A stretch of DNA of 64,000 nt from NCBI GenBank assembly GCA_963576725.1, contig OY755244.1, forward strand, positions 82,145,121 to 82,209,120, written 5' to 3'. The position numbers and the translations under genes are program-made. How positions within the stretch are numbered: position 1 is the stretch's first letter; every line of letters starts with the position of its first letter. This document shows positions 43,738-54,201 of the stretch, one piece after another. The notes under the pieces were generated by a model. That model was not told the origin of the DNA. It saw only the letters and a program-made list of their open reading frames with translations, and searched no databases. The stretch is from Azorinus chamasolen (lineage: Eukaryota; Mollusca; Bivalvia; Cardiida; Solecurtidae).

Positions 43738-45226
43738 AACAAGAGATGTCACAGTCACGTGACAAATGCCCCCAAAAATTATACCCTGTGACCTTGACCT
43801 TTGACCCATGGACCAGGGAGTTGACACATCGTTTTTGTGTGGTTAAAATTTGTGCCAGGTTCCTTTGAAATCCATTCACAGATTAACAAGTAATTGTACC
43901 CTGTGACCTTGATCTTTGACATATGGACCAGGGAGCTGAACGCGACACATCGTCTTTGTCAGGTGAACATCTGTGCCAAGTTATATTGAAATCCATTGAC
44001 AGATAAAGATGTTACACACCGGACACGAAATTTGTGACAAAGTAATTGTACCCTGTGACCTTGACCTTTGACATATGGACCAGGGAGTTGAAAGCGACAC
44101 ATCATCTTTGTGTGGTGAACATTTGTGCCAAATCATATTGAAATTCATTGATACATAAAGAAGTTACAGACCAGACACAAAATTTGTGACAAAGTAATTG
44201 TACCCTGTGACCTTGACCTTTGACCCATGGACCTGGGAGTTGAACGCGACACATCGTCTTTGTGTGGTGAACATTTGTGGCAAGTTATTTTGAAATCCAG
44301 TGATAGATGAAGAAGTTACAGACCGGAAACGAAATTTGTGACAAAGAAATTGTACCCTGTGACCTTGACCTTTGACCCATGGACCAGGGAGTTGAATGTG
44401 ACACATCGTTTCTGTCTGGTGAACATTTGTGGCAAGTTATATTGCAATCCATTGATAGATGAAGAAGTTACAGACCGGACACAAATCTTTGACAAAGTAA
44501 TTGTACCCCGTGACCTTGACCTTTGACCCATGGACCTGGGAGTTGAACGCGACACATCGTCTTTGTGTGGTGAACATTTGTGGCAAGTAATATTTAAATC
44601 CATTGACAGATGAAGAAGTTACAGACTGGACACGAAATTTGTGACAAAGTAATTGTACCCTGTGACCTTGACCTTTGACCCATGGACCTGGGAGTTAAAC
44701 GCGACACATCGTCTTTGTGTGGTGAACATTTGTGGCAAGTTATATTTAAATCCATTGATAGATGAAGAAGTTACAGACCGGACACGAAATTTGTGACAAA
44801 GTAATTGTACCCTGTGACCTTGACCTTTGACCCATGGACCTGGGAGTTGAACGCGACACATCGTCTTTTGTGTGGTGAACATTTGTGGCAAGTTATATTG
44901 AAATCCATTGATAGATGAAGAAGTTACAGACCGGACACGAAATTTGTGACAAATTGTACCCTGTGACCTTGACCTTTGACCGATGGACCTGGGAGTTGAA
45001 CGCGACACATCGTCTCTGTCTGGTGAACATTTGTGGCAAGTTATATTGAAATCCATTGATAGATGAAGAAGTTACAGACCGGACACGAATTCTGGACGGA
45101 AGGACAGACGGACGGACAGACGGACGGACGGACAGACGGACAGACGGACGGACGGACGGACAGACGGACAGACGGAAGGACGGACAATGCGATTACTATA
45201 TGCCCGCCTTTGGGGGCATAAAAAGA
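43738..45226 (-). mobile_element. Tandem-core element, ~152-bp units, nine copies (ATGCCCCC type)
   Basis: The end AACAAGAG is followed by the hairpin GTCACAGTCACGTGAC and ATGCCCCC. Nine units each contain TACCCTGTGACCTTGACCTT and CGACACATCGTCTTTGTG. Then come (GACGGACA)n (45098-45182), GGGGGCAT and AAAAAG. Frames of 80-145 residues on either strand only trace the repeat and have no gene signals. Confidence 0.85.
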
Positions 45227-45339
45227 CTACATCCGGGCCTTTCATATTGGGCTAAAAATGCTGAAACTTTGCATTCTAGCCAACGGGGACTACTTTGAAG
45301 AGATACACTTAAAATGAGTAAGTTTCATGTTGCTATTTA

Positions 45340-45476
45340 AGAGTTATAGTTATAACATGAGTGACAACATACCGAACAGCTCTCGTACATTAGACAAAGA
45401 GTTACAGTTATAACATGAGTGACAATACATACCGAACAGCTCTCGTACATTAGACAAAGAGTTATAGTATACCATA
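45340..45476 (+). repeat. ~63-bp minisatellite, left part
   Basis: AGAGTTATAGTTATAACATG then AGTGACAACATACCGAACAG and CTCTCGTACATTAGACA, about two units. The same array continues at 46706-46822. Confidence 0.85.
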
Positions 45477-45860
45477 TTCAAATACGCTCCTTCTTTACTT
45501 ATGTAAACTGTACCGGTCACTAAATTACGATAGTGCCCGCTGGAACATTATAGTGCCCGCTACGCTCGGTAAGTTCCGGTAGTTTCCGCGCACACGGAAA
45601 CGCACATACCGGTAAATGAATTGTATAAATAGTATACCTTATCCCAGAGACATATAAATACATATACATATGGCTCTACCTATCCACATACGCTCCTTCT
45701 TTACTTATGTTAAACGTACCGATCCCTAAATTGCAACTGTGCCCACTGGGACACTATATATGGACCGCTGCGCTCGGTAATTTCCGGTGCTCGGTAATTT
45801 CCGCGCATACGGAAACGCACGTTGATGTATTACGTCATTCTAAATTATACATTAATTAAT
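45477..45860. repeat. Two diverged ~190-bp copies with CGCTCGGTAA phrases
   Basis: ATACGCTCCTTCTTTACTTA occurs near 45483 and 45675, each followed by GCTCGGTAA and GGAAACGCAC. Confidence 0.7.
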
Positions 45861-45864
45861 ACAT

Positions 45865-46240
45865 AAATACTTGAATAGCATGATCTAATATTTCGATCAC
45901 TAAGGGCCCTTTTCAAATATTATCGTGTCGAAATACACGTCAAGAATGTTACATGCATTCAGCCACAAAGAAAATAATGTTGATCCAGCGTCGTGGTGTT
46001 TTTACAGATGTCATGACGTCATTAAATGACGTCATTAGCGCAACGATATCATGCATGCATTAGCGCATTATCCTCCTTGATGTTAAGTACTGCCAAACGG
46101 TCTGTAAGTTCTCCATATCCAATCAGTTTGATGGATCTGTCTTTCAATTCTACATGCATTGAACATCGGTTTCAAAACTATAAATCTAACATCATCACTG
46201 TTATGACCACCGACTCCAGTGATGAGTTAGCTACCCGACC
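45865..46240 (-). mobile_element. Penelope-like 3' tail and endonuclease end
   Basis: The minus strand reads CRIERQIHQTDWIWRTYRPF-like sequence at 46080-46170, followed by TGATATCGTTGCGC, TGACGTCATTTAATGACGTC and the AAGGGCCCTTAGTGATCGAA tail. It parallels 31770-32090. Confidence 0.7.
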
Positions 46241-46526
46241 ACGCTCTAGATTGAAAAGATAGATCTACTGGGTTTTGCACATTTCAATCCAAGAAATGTA
46301 TTTAAACAATGCATTTTTCGAAAATAAATTCTGTGTAAAATAATGATTATTATTCAGCTTGAATAAATTGATACTAAAATGTTTTTTAACTTTAGTAAAG
46401 GAAATAGATCTAATTGTAATTTGATTTGCAGATTAATACGGCTGAAGGAAAAACTTATTAAACTGAGGTAATCACGGAGCGACACAGAACTGCTAAAATA
46501 CTTACGTGAACAAAGGAATGCGGTAT

Positions 46527-46712
46527 ACTATAAGAAATAGTACAGCCCACTTCGGGCCTAATTGCATTATAGTGACCTACCAGTCAGCCCGAAAATAGTT
46601 TAAGGCCCTCAGCCTTCGCTTCGGCTTCGGGCCTTAAACTATTTTCGGACTGACTGGTAGGTCACTATAATGCAATTAGGCCCGAAGTGGGCTGTACTAT
46701 TTCTTATATAGT
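46527..46712. repeat. Fold-back palindrome, 186 bp
   Basis: ACTATAAGAAATAGTACAGC on the left pairs with GCTGTACTATTTCTTATATAGT on the right. The arms run through AGTGACCTACCAGTCAG/CTGACTGGTAGGTCACT to a centre rich in TTCGCTTCGGCTTCGG. It is almost perfect. Confidence 0.97.
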
Positions 46713-46822
46713 TATAACATGAGTGACAATACGTACCGGACAGCTCTCGTACATTAGACAAAGAGTTATAGTTATAACATGAGTGACAATACATACCGAA
46801 CAGCTCTCGTACATTAGACAAC
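46706..46822 (+). repeat. ~63-bp minisatellite, right part
   Basis: TATAGTTATAACATGAGTGA and CAGCTCTCGTACATTAGACA, two units. This is the continuation of 45340-45476 beyond ~1.23 kb of inserted DNA. Confidence 0.85.
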
Positions 46823-47275
46823 CCTCCAACAGCCCAAACTAACAAGAGAAGAAAAGGGCAAACAAGTAAATTGAAAAATATGACCCTTGGTCTTATTATA
46901 GCCCTTACAATGGTTAACAAGTACGTGGAGTTAAATTATCTCGAAATGTAAAGAAGTTACGGTCAGGTTTTTCTGTTATTTTTATGTCCGTAAAGGGGAA
47001 TAATTTTGTCAAAAAGCCTTACAGATAGATGGCCATTTATCATTTTGTAGTCCTTATGACGGTAAACAAGTGTGTAAAGTGTCATTAGATTAGATTGAAT
47101 ATTTAAGAGGTTATGGCTAAGGTTAATTTATTTTTCACGACGACGACAGACGCCGACGTTGTCGACGATACTGGAGAAGTAACAGTACCTTAACTGCCTT
47201 TTGAAATGAACGAGCTATAACACCGAAGTATTTCACATACAAAAAGGAAACAAACATTTGCTAGGAGATATGTGA
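46823..47275. other. Unassigned repeat-like DNA
   Basis: CACGACGACGACAGACGCC near 47137 and twice-repeated GGTTAACAAGT/GGTAAACAAGT phrases suggest an old interspersed repeat. No gene. Confidence 0.4.
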
Positions 47276-47325
47276 GAGTACCGCCTTGGAACGGTCAATA
47301 ACAAATACCACTGCTTGTCAAACAT
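47276..47325 (-). mobile_element. Short Naiad 3'-tail remnant
   Basis: GAGTACCGCCTTGGAACGGT is identical to the reverse complement of the conserved tail hairpin region of the Naiad copies. Confidence 0.6.
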
Positions 47326-47439
47326 CAATGTGATTAATTAGCAACTGTGTTACACACTGTCGATTATAAATAGAATGTGTTTGTTTATATTATATAGAAA
47401 CCAATTGCCTTGTAGAGACAGTACTCCCCAGAGGAGTAC

Positions 47440-47560
47440 ATATTCTATGGCAGGAGTCAATATTCTACGGGAGGGGAGTCAATATTCTACGGGAGGGGAG
47501 TCAATATTCTACGGGAGGGGAATCCATATTCTACGGGAGGGGAGTCCAAATTCTACGTAT
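47440..47560. repeat. ~23-bp minisatellite
   Basis: GTCAATATTCTACGGGAGGG is repeated about five times, with GTCCA variants at the end. Confidence 0.9.
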
Positions 47561-48190
47561 AGTATGGACCGGGGAGTATCTTTTATACGTCGAATATGGA
47601 CTTGGGAGTACATATTTTACGGGAGTACAAATTCGTCATTACACCGGCCTACATGCAAACTAGCCCGTTATCATCCTAGGCTTGCTGTTGTAACCCTTAT
47701 CCAGCTATCCGCCACTAGACTCGTTACTTACAAACAGCTTGGAGTAAAACAGTCGAGTAACTTAATGTCTCATCGGAATCACAGCTGTTTGACACTCGGT
47801 CAACATTTTCTTATAAGCTTGATAGAAGTAGAAATAGTCAAACCTGCATCATATCCAGATTTGAGCAGGGTAAAGTGTAGACCCTGTCCATATGTTGCTT
47901 TCAATTGTGGCTGCAGATCCACGTCTACATGGTATGCCGATGTGCAATTGGGATTTATTGCATGCATGCGAAGATAAGTCGAGGGTTGAGTGGGAAACTG
48001 TTGCAAACTGTGGAAAACGTGTTACTCGTACACGCCATGGTGACCTTTGCAAACAGTTTAGATAGAAATGAGACATAGAATAATAACATCATCTCGTCAA
48101 ACATCATCTCGTCACGATGTTAACTGTATGACACGGTGTATTGTTTTAAATGAAAAAGAAAGAAAAAATCAACGTTGACAATGTTAGAAA
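47561..48190. other. Unassigned; possible promoter side of the GST gene
   Basis: Frames at 47375-47977 (+) and 47800-48076 (-) are not supported by splice sites or homology that I can see. No repeat recognised. Confidence 0.35.
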
Positions 48191-48204
48191 AAAGTTTGCG
48201 GTTA

Positions 48205-48363
48205 ATGCTTATAAAGGTTAAATGTTGCAGTTACATGTACTATAGTCTGGACTCAACCCCCGAAATGGGATCACCTGATGTCGGTACAACGTTATCTTAC
48301 ACAAGTACTATACATGTACATGTTATGTTAACTGATGTATTTGACACTAACCGCTGAACAGAC
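48205..48363 (+). promoter_or_regulatory. Putative promoter and 5' UTR of the GST gene
   Basis: TTATAAAG at about 48209 has TATA-box form and lies ~150 bp before the ATG. Several ACATGTAC palindromes follow (48233, 48312). The transcription start is not determinable. Confidence 0.3.
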
Positions 48364-48396
48364 ATGCCGATTTTAGGCTATTGGAAAACAAGAGGG
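48364..48396 (+). CDS. GSTM-like: Mu-class glutathione S-transferase, exon 1
   Basis: ATG opens 11 codons, MPILGYWKTRG, followed directly by a strong donor GTAAGT. Mu-class GSTs start MPxILGYWxxRG; the tyrosine of GYW is the catalytic Tyr that activates glutathione. The exon ends in phase 0 at the same codon (after RG) as exon 1 of vertebrate mu-class genes. Together with exon 2 it gives the start of the thioredoxin-like N-terminal domain of a cytosolic detoxification enzyme that conjugates glutathione to electrophiles. One residue fewer than in mammalian GSTM is seen before the intron. The remaining exons are beyond the window. Confidence 0.88.
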
Positions 48397-48418
48397 GTAA
48401 GTGCACCTGCATTTGTTT

Positions 48419-48950
48419 TGATCAGTGGGTATTTGACCAGTGGATATTTGACCAGTGGATAATCATTTGGTTCATTGTGTTTATTAACGTCCGTTTCTGT
48501 CTAATTGGACATACCAGTGGGTAATACCCGCTGTCAAATAGACCAGTGGGTATTTGACCATTGGGTATTTGACAGTAGGTATTTGACTAGTGGGTATTTG
48601 ACAGTGGGTGTTTGACCAGTATGTATTTGACTGGATATTTGACAGTGGGAATTTGACCAGTGGGTATTTGACTAGAGGGTATTTAACCGGTGGGTATTTG
48701 ACCAGAGGGTATTTCACCAGTGGGTATTTCACCAGAGGGTATTTGACCAGTGGGTAATTCACCTGTGGATATTTGACCAGTGGGTATTAGATCTCTGGGT
48801 ATTAGACATTTGGGTATTTGATCAGTGGGTATTTAACTGGGTATTTCACCAGAGGGTTTTTTACCAGAGGGTGTTTGACCAGTGGGTATATGACCAGTGG
48901 GTATTACACCAGAGTATTTGACCAGTGGGTATTTGATCAGTGGGCATTTT
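48419..48950. repeat. ~15-bp minisatellite next to the GST splice donor
   Basis: ACCAGTGGGTATTTG is repeated some 30 times with variants (AGAGGGTATTTC and similar). The minus frame with KYPLV repeats at 48484-48762 is a by-product. Confidence 0.92.
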
Positions 48951-49129
48951 CTATTTAAATTATATCACTGCATGTGGAACTCATCCTCAGACTTTGGAAA
49001 CTAATTAAATGTATACACTCAGTTCTAAAAGAAAGTGTGCACTTTTTACTTTTAAATACACTTATATTCAATATTTATTAGATATCGCTTTCAATTTTAG
49101 CACACTATATCTCGTGTGTTGCACAATTT

Positions 49130-49600
49130 ACCTCATTTTCAGCTTATTCGGTTAGATTTGATTTTGCCTGATTCGCACCTTCGACGTCGTTTTCAAACAG
49201 CGTCTAGCCCTGCGAGGCAGTACGGTATCAGCAGACAGACATACCGAATTGCGTCGCCTCTGCCAAGATCGGGCACCCGTTCGGGATAGGAATCTCTATG
49301 TGGGACAACACGTTATCGGGCTGTCCGTTTGCAGTGGGCCAGATGTCATTTCTGTTGGGACAACAGCAGTGGGCTCGAGTTCTATGATGACCATGATGGC
49401 CGCACGCAGGTTTTAGGTGATGGGTAGAACGTTTTTAGGATTGTTGTCTCATGGAGAGGGATATATTTGGGATTTTATGGTTCGATGGGATTATGGGAAG
49501 CAAGCAGGAAAACAAATTTTATTTTTGTAGGCGGCGACATCAATGCTCACGGCTATTTAGACTAGATTCTGAAGCAGTTCCTTTCCTACAAAGATATGGG
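49130..49600 (+). pseudogene. Tc1-like transposase relic
   Basis: Shifted plus frames read LQWARCHFCWDNSSGLEFYD then DHDGRTQVLGDG, and after further decay IFVGGDINAHGYLDQILKQF. These match the middle of Tc1-family transposases (the WARxHxxW segment, and the VGGxxNAxxYxxxIL segment after the second catalytic aspartate). An earlier part near 49230 reads YQQTDIPNCVASA. No intact frame or inverted repeats are visible. It lies inside GST intron 1. Confidence 0.7.
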
Positions 49601-50075
49601 CCTGCTATTTTAATAGCATGAATACGATATATGTTATGGTATGCTACTCTCTTCCCCTAAGTTAGACTATCCTGGAAGTTTTCGGGGGATTCCCGTAGAC
49701 GCCCGGGGTCCCGTATACGCCCGAGGGGTCCCGTAGACTGCCACATAAACATATACTTTACCGCATACGGCAAGTGCGAGATTAATATATGCTCATATTC
49801 CTTCTCTTCCAGGACGCCATATTGAAAAGCTGAGTTGACTACCGCCTTCCAACTTTTTTAATAGTTTGCACCTGCCTAACAAATAAAACATTACATTTAT
49901 CCTGTTCATATTGTGTATTTTGTTTTCTTTGAACTGTGTAATACAATTTATTGTCTTTATTCATTTCTTTTTACTTGTATTAGCGGTTTTAAGTTAGCGT
50001 GGGTTGACACGCCATGCCGCTTGATTGTAAGAGCCAGTCTTCCGGGACATGTGGTCACGTTAAAGAGGAAGTCCC
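49601..50075. other. Unassigned intron DNA
   Basis: A short tandem phrase CCCGTAGACGCCCGGGGT/CCCGTATACGCCCGAGGGGT occurs at 49692-49740. No gene. Confidence 0.4.
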
Positions 50076-50470
50076 TACAATGAACGCATATTTTCAATAA
50101 TATTATAACACTTGGTATGTGTTAGGTTTAATCATTTTTATGAAGATTGTCAATTTCTACTTATATAGAAAAATGCCCCGTGTTACAAAATAAACCGATT
50201 TCATCATTACTAATATTTTTTGTTCTACAACAAAGTATTATTGGCATTTTCTGTTCAAATTTTCACCCGATCCCTACTTTATTTACGTAACAGCCTTTCT
50301 CGTAAGTGGTCGGAGAGACGCGAATAGCGCGAACAGATACGAAACTAAAACCCAGCCCGAATAAAACTGAAAATCGGGGAATAAAACCGGGATCTATGAT
50401 ATCAAAACATGGGTGTTTTGCCATGTTCAACGTTTATTTGATAGGTTTTCTTGCTATATACTACTTTTCA
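50076..50470. repeat. ~360-bp repeat, first copy
   Basis: AACGCATATTTTCAATAATA, AACTTATATAGAAAA-like sequence, AATAAACCGATTTCATC and TTTTCTTGCTATATA correspond in order to 58103-58440. The copy borders the Naiad element and could be part of its 5' leader or an independent repeat. Confidence 0.65.
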
Positions 50471-50482
50471 GTATAAAAACAA

Positions 50483-53400
50483 ATGGGTAATTTCCAATCA
50501 CTACAGCCGTCAGTTTGTATTAAACCTCTAAAATTGTTTTCTGCTTCATCTTTTCATTTTCCTTCTTCTGCTATTAATAACATTTTTCATAATGGACCTA
50601 AAATCGTTCTGTCTCCTTTAAAGCAATCTATCCTTCGTTATAGTAAAGTCCATCTAAATTCACATTATTTTAACAAAAAACATAGGGTGTATCCAATAAT
50701 TACTAAGTGCAATAGTAAGAGGTGTATGTGTTGCAATTTCATTTCTACTAGATCAACAATTAAATCTCTTGTTAATGGTAGAGTGTTTAGTGTGAAGATT
50801 AATTCTGATTTAGACTGAAACTCATCTAATATTATATATGTTCTTACATGAAATGCGCCACGTTGTGGCATTCAATATGTAGATCAGACAGGACGTACTT
50901 TAAAAACTAGGTTTCGTGAACACAGTTACCATTGCCGGATAAAAAAAATACGCAATTTTCTTTACCAACATTTTCGTCATACAGGACATTCTTTCAAATA
51001 TGTTTCTGTTCAACCAGTAGAACAAATTTATTATGATTCTAAAACTACTGGTAGTTTAAAATCTAAAGCTCGTGTTATCACAGAGCTAGACTGGATAAAG
51101 AAGTTACAGACACATTTTCCTTTAGGCCTTAATGATATCATTTCCCAAAGAGGCAACATTTCTAAAGATCCAAGCATCGATATTTTCTCTATATTTTCTA
51201 TTCGAAAACGTAAAAGTAGATCACATGGCAGACGTAGAAATGGTAATATTAAGCGTAAATTACGTCGTAATATGTCTATTCATGATTTACATACCATTTT
51301 AAAACAAACTGGTAAACATTCTATGTTATCTTGTTTATCGTCTTTACCCTTTTCCTGTCTCAAGTCCATAGACGAAGAGGCTGATAAAATCTATATGCGT
51401 ACAGATCCGTTAATTAATACTGCCTCACTTATACAAAGTTACACACAGCATGTTCTTCGTCCACGTATTGATAAAGAATCTGAACATAAAAGACATTTTC
51501 TGAAACTTCAGTTCCTAAATAAAGGTATCGATTTTATTGATATTCAAAGTATATTTCGTGATAAGAATGTAATCGATACTATTCCCAAATATTTCATCAA
51601 CTCTGAATCACCTATCATCTGTTATAAATATGATAAACCTATTAGAAATGTTATTTTTAACTACAATAAAATTGTCTCTGACTTAAATATTGATGTTAAT
51701 ACCCCTATTTCTTGAGATTGTAGCATTTCTAGCTTTTTCTATAAACCAGTTGGTCATGTCATTACTGGTAATTTTGATATCATTAAGGATAAACGTCTCA
51801 GGACCCTCCTAACTAAAGGACCTAAATATAGATTACCTTCCCTTATTGATTTTGACGCTTGTCGAACTCATATTGCGGAAGCTATTCAAGAATTCTGCAT
51901 CAAATGGTGTCGACGAGAACATGCTGATGTTAATGCCCTTTCGGATTGGAAGAAATGTATTTTTGATATTATTGATACGCGTATTACTTTTTACAAATCA
52001 AATTACCATCTTTTACCACCTCGACCTAGAGTTACATTTCGCTATTTGAAGAAAAACATTTCTAATTTTCATTCAAATTATGTTCTTGTTCCTGCTGACA
52101 AGGCATCAAATAATGTAATCATTATTTGAAGATTGTATTATGTTGATGTTTTAAAGAACTGATTCAAAACCTTATATAACAGTTCAAACACCTGAAAAAG
52201 ATATAGTCTCGGAACATGTAAAAATGTGCAATAATTTTAAGTCTGGTCCTAACATAAAACAACATAAAATTTCTACTTTGTACTGGATTCCGAAACTACA
52301 TAAAACCCTTATAAGGCGCGTTTTATTGCCAACTCTAGCTGTTGTACCACTACTAAATTATCTATACTTTTGACGTCCTGTCTTACTACGATCAAAGAAC
52401 ATGTAAAACGCTACTGTGATAAAATATATGAAAATTCTGGTATTAATGTTTTTTGGTCCATAAAAATTTCAAATGATGTTTTAATAAAACTTGAAAATGA
52501 ACAGTATAACATTTCTTTACTGAGCTCTTATGATTTCTCTACACTCTATACTACTCTACCTCACCATCTTATAAAGGATAAACTGATTAAATTAATAGAA
52601 AAAACCTTTGCCAGAGAAAACAAAATGTTCATTGCTTGTAATGTTCAACGTTCATTCTTTTCGAATTCAGAAGTTGAACATTACACAATGTGGACTTGCC
52701 TTGATGTTTGTAGATCTCTTATCTTTCTTTTAGATAATATATTTGTGCGTTATGGAGATACCATATATCGTCAAGTTGTTGGTATACCCATGGGTACAAA
52801 TTGTGCCCCTCTTGTTGCAGATTTGTTTTTGTATTGCTATGAGAGGGATTTTATGCTTAACTTAAAACCTGATACACAGACCGATATTGTTAATGCTTTT
52901 AATAAAACTTCAAGGTATTTAGACGATATTTTGAATTTAGATAATCCTTATTTTGAAACTATGATTTCTTCAATTTACCCAAAAGAACTGTCTTTAAACA
53001 AAGCGAATCAATCTGACATTATAGCTTCATTTTTAGATTTGAATCTTTCAATTACAAATGATAAAGTTTCGTCCAAAATAAAAGAGAATATAAGAGAAGA
53101 TTTTAATTTTAAAATTGTTAATTATCCTTTTCTAGATGGCGATGTGCCACGTTCTACACCTTATGGGGTTTATATTTCTCAACTTATTCGGTTTGCCCGA
53201 GCCTGTTCTTTGCTTGAAGATTTTAACAGACGTAATTTAGTTATAACTGATAAACGTCTTAAGCAAGGTTACAGATATCACAAACTTCGGAAAACTTTTT
53301 CTAAATTTTATGATCGAAATTTACCACTCATTAGTAAATATAATTGCAATCTACGGACGTTACTGCAACAAGGCATTTCTCAACCTGACTTTTATGGGGA

Positions 53401-53634
53401 TGTTATCTACAAACTTAGGAAAATTCGGGGTCATATCCATTTTCATGATTTGTTTATTAAACGCATTAAAACATTTAAAAAGAAAGGTTATGATCCTATT
53501 ATATTGCAACGCACTACATGTTTGGTTATCGACCCTTTTACAGTCGGTAGCTACGATTCCCTCTTTGCTTGCGCGATGACAGGCCGAGGGTAGTACTCTA
53601 TGATGGTATACTCTTAAACCTGGATACAGGATGA
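50483..53634 (+). pseudogene. Naiad polyprotein: GIY-YIG endonuclease - RT, with in-frame TGA codons
   Basis: ATG at 50483. In one frame: KCNSKRCMCC (Zn-finger-like, ~50700), then TGA at 50816 and 50849 flanking NSSNIIYVLT. CGIQYVDQTGRTLKTRFREH follows (YIG motif with G changed to D; catalytic R kept), then ITELDWIKKLQTHFPLGLND (catalytic E). A basic stretch RKRKSRSHGRRR is near 51210. TGA at 51713 makes the first residue of the xDC linker (the CxC motif). WCRREHADVNALSDWKK and VPADKASNNVIII precede TGA at 52127. After frameshifts comes the RT: motif A YDFSTLYTTLPH, motif B VGIPMGTNCAPLVADLFLY, motif C RYLDDILN, and thumb YGVYISQLIRFARACS. The end LLNLDTG and TGA (53632) needs a frameshift at ~53583. 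The protein would nick DNA and reverse-transcribe the element RNA. Confidence 0.9.
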
Positions 53635-54195
53635 GCTTACCAGACTCATGTATTACTTTTTCCCTGTCGTGCCCTTAACGGTTTACCTGCAGGTGCTCTG
53701 ACTTCAGCAAAGTCATTGAGTACATATTTGACGGATTGTCACAGTTATTATGCTATGTTTTACATGTTGTCCTGTGTTCACCGTCGTCTATGTTGTGGGT
53801 AAGTCCAGCGGGGATACCTTTATTTACACTATTTGTAAAGCTAGGGTGACTTTGAGAGAAGTGTGAGGTTAGGACGTCCGTAAACCGGTTTAAACCCCCA
53901 GTGGTGTTTTTGCTACTGACCGTGCCAAGGCGGTACTCTCTTTGTCACCCTTCCTTTTGTTTGCCTTGCGTCTTTGTGCTTGTGATTTTGTTCATGTGTG
54001 GAACGTTTGTATCTGGTTCTTGTGTGTCTTTTGGTGTTTTCTGTGTTCATCTCGTGTGTGAGTGTGCGTTTGGGTGTGTGGTTGTGTGTGTGTGTGTGTG
54101 TGTCATGCTGTCTATCGGTGTTTTGGTGGTGGTTGCGTCTTGTATGTGGCTTTGCCTGCTTGACTTTACTACTTTTCCATTTGTATATTTTAGGT
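53635..54195 (+). promoter_or_regulatory. Naiad 3' untranslated tail with conserved stem-loops
   Basis: Successive palindromes GGACGTCC, TAAACCGGTTTA, CAGTGGTGTTTTTGCTACTG and ACCGTGCCAAGGCGGT are kept in the copy-1 family as GGGCGCCC/GGGCGTCC, TAAACCGGTTTA, CAGTGACTTTTGTCACTG and ACCGTTCCAAGGCGGT. A (GT)n stretch is at 54083-54102. A selenocysteine insertion element was not identified by eye. Confidence 0.6.
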
Positions 54196-54201
54196 ATTTT
54201 T

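Larger units (their letters stand above)
50471..54195 (+). mobile_element. Naiad-type Penelope-like retroelement, copy 2, near full length
   Basis: The order is N-terminal Zn-finger and GIY-YIG endonuclease, a CxC linker, then RT: the permuted order that defines the Naiad group of Penelope-like elements, known to be abundant in many invertebrates. The 3' tail (53635-54195) has four conserved stem-loops and a GT microsatellite. In-frame stops before 52150 are all TGA at cysteine-like sites. Several frameshifts lie at about 52150-52310 and one near 53583, so this copy is probably inactive. It lies in sense orientation in GST intron 1. Confidence 0.9.

Noticed and set aside
44164..45056. Frames of 80-145 residues with HGSKVKVTGYN repeats
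   Set aside because: They follow a ~152-bp tandem unit of a mobile element. Similar frames occur on the other strand; no independent support.
47375..48076. 200-residue plus frame and overlapping minus frames upstream of the GST gene
   Set aside because: The first part is a 23-bp minisatellite. The rest (NLMSHRNHSCLTLGQ and following) has no recognisable domain or splice support, and frames overlap on both strands.
48484..48762. Minus-strand protein with KYPLV repeats
   Set aside because: Translation of a 15-bp minisatellite.
53594..53900. A SECIS element just after the Naiad ORF
   Set aside because: Stem-loops exist (for example GACGG...CACAG with CTGTG...CCGTC), but no clear ATGA/AA/GA core could be seen by eye, so it was not annotated; left as a test.
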